From Saprospirales bacterium (GTDB lineage: Bacteria; Bacteroidota; Bacteroidia; Chitinophagales; Saprospiraceae), in contig DLXL01000001.1 of NCBI GenBank assembly GCA_003448025.1, forward strand, positions 1 through 6,407: 6,407 bases of DNA. The letters run 5' to 3'. Below the pieces are notes generated by a model that was not told where the DNA came from, did not search any database, and was given only the letters and a program-made list of their open reading frames with translations. The position numbers were made by a program, and so were the translations under genes. This document shows positions 5,914-6,407 of this stretch, piece by piece (position 1 is the first letter of the stretch; each line of letters starts with the position of its first letter).

Positions 5914-6153
5914 ATGGACGAAACCTACACATATGACGCACAACTGGTGCAATTTCTGTACCGCGAACTTTCAGCAAGCGACGCTTTTGAAACGGCTCAT
6001 TTAATTGAGGAAAATGCTGATTGCAGCGCTGACTTCAACGCCCTGCTGTTTGCCAAAGCTCAATTGCCAAAAGTTCAGTTTAACCCATCTTCCGCTGTTC
6101 TTCAGAAGATCTTGCAATACAGCGCAAAAACAGCTCTGGAGGCGCAGTTCTAA
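5914..6153 (+). CDS. Small conserved-looking soluble protein of unknown function
   Basis: The 79-residue protein starts MDETYTYDAQLVQFLYREL. An in-frame TTG lies two codons upstream, but the ATG at 5914 is the better start. There is no signal peptide or membrane segment. The first half is acidic and helical (LVQFLYRELSASDAFETA, then EENADCSADFNALL). The second half has LPKVQFNPSSAVLQKILQYS (51-70), a basic-hydrophobic helix that resembles the C-terminus of small Bacteroidota hypothetical proteins I have seen. The overall pattern, a Leu-x-x-Tyr-x-x-Glu-Leu-Ser helix followed by a second helix, loosely recalls the N-terminal part of anti-sigma factors, but the zinc ligands H-x3-C-x2-C are absent, so that is only a guess. 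A good promoter 96 bases upstream of the ATG and a strong hairpin 20 bases after the stop suggest a monocistronic unit. Confidence 0.75.
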   Translation: MDETYTYDAQLVQFLYRELSASDAFETAHLIEENADCSADFNALLFAKAQLPKVQFNPSSAVLQKILQYSAKTALEAQF

Positions 6154-6173
6154 GGTTCTGCTTCCTACCTACC

Positions 6174-6216
6174 ACAAGAGTCATCCCGAATTGATCGGTG
6201 ATGACTCTTGTTATTT
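6174..6216 (+). terminator. Strong hairpin terminator after the 79-residue gene
   Basis: ACAAGAGTCATC (6174-6185) pairs perfectly with GATGACTCTTGT (6200-6211). After a one-base bulge (T6199) the stem continues as CCGA (6186-6189) with TCGG (6195-6198), closing on the loop ATTGA. A short T-rich tail follows (TATTT). Position directly after the stop codon and stem strength support transcription termination, although the T tract is weak. Confidence 0.65.
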
Positions 6217-6218
6217 AA

Positions 6219-6240
6219 GTTGAAACCCTTCGGGTTTAAC
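6219..6240 (+). terminator. Second small hairpin, possible backup terminator
   Basis: GTT plus AAACCC (6219-6228, with G6222 bulged) pairs with GGGTTT plus AAC (6232-6240) around a three-base loop. T-rich tracts lie 13-28 bases further on (6253-6258 and 6264-6268), too far for a classic terminator. It sits three bases beyond the T-rich tail of the larger hairpin and may be a second termination or RNA-processing structure. Confidence 0.4.
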
Positions 6241-6263
6241 GGAATTTCAGCGTTTTTTAACCC

Positions 6264-6297
6264 TTTTTGTGTCCTCCATGCCTTTGTGGTTCAAAAA
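6264..6297 (-). repeat. Second octamer-type dispersed repeat
   Basis: On the minus strand this reads TTTTTGAACC followed by the octamers ACAAAGGC, ATGGAGGA and CACAAAAA. This matches the layout of the left-end element, which reads TTTTTACC followed by GCAGAGGC, GCAGAGAT and GCAGAGAG. The homology between octamers is loose, so kinship is inferred from period, T-run and the ACC junction rather than from identity. Confidence 0.45.
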
Positions 6298-6340
6298 GCG
6301 TCTTCCTAGCATAAGTAGTTAATAAGAAATGCGACTAGGA

Positions 6341-6407
6341 AAAGAATATTAAAAAAGATGGAGGGCGAAAAAAAAAAATAAAAAGAGGGGGGGGGGGGGG
6401 GTGGGAG
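6341..6407. other. Low-complexity right end, probable assembly edge
   Basis: The last bases are A-rich and then G-rich, with 11 consecutive A (6368-6378) and 15 consecutive G (6387-6401). A long G run in a genome of moderate GC, exactly at the sequence end, is typical of sequencing or assembly artefact. Nothing here should be interpreted biologically. Confidence 0.6.

Noticed and set aside
1..6407. Insertion sequence, prophage, toxin-antitoxin or defence genes
   Set aside because: No transposase, integrase, nuclease or toxin-antitoxin-like protein is encoded; the mobile-looking parts are non-coding palindromes only.

Overview
The window looks like chromosomal DNA of a member of the Bacteroidota, possibly a Saprospiraceae-like environmental lineage (the phylum is fairly safe, the family is a guess). 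The signs are a TAnnTTTG-type promoter, the lack of clear Shine-Dalgarno sequences, a small lipoprotein with a GSGGGF motif, a dihydroorotase-like protein that has lost its metal site, and short dispersed palindromes between genes. The 15-base G run at the extreme right, and octamer-periodic repeats at both ends, suggest a whole short contig that broke in repeats.

Layout. Positions 1-119 hold an octamer-periodic repeat and a 15-bp inverted repeat. A small predicted lipoprotein follows (120-542, +). The gap 543-734 to the convergent next gene is almost entirely one large imperfect palindrome built from two inverted copies of a REP-like hairpin. An EamA/DMT-family membrane transporter lies at 735-1610 (-). 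A 409-bp gap (1611-2019) has no credible gene but holds a short hairpin whose loop can pair downstream, plus a nested inverted repeat of about 126 bp. Next come two minus-strand genes 18 bp apart and probably co-transcribed: an 814-residue GT-C-like membrane protein (3286-5730, upstream) and a dihydroorotase-like protein (2020-3267, downstream). A 183-bp divergent region (5731-5913) carries a good Bacteroidota promoter reading right and a weaker half-site reading left. A 79-residue soluble protein (5914-6153, +) is followed by a strong terminator-like hairpin, a second small hairpin, another octamer-type repeat and low-complexity sequence.

How the genes work together: nothing points to one pathway across the window. 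The GT-C-like protein and the dihydroorotase-like protein are the only likely operon. The latter keeps the family fold signatures but lacks nearly all of the zinc and catalytic residues, so it is best read as a pseudoenzyme. The strongest second-look items are that pseudoenzyme and the paired REP-like palindrome, whose two copies differ by a compensatory base-pair change.
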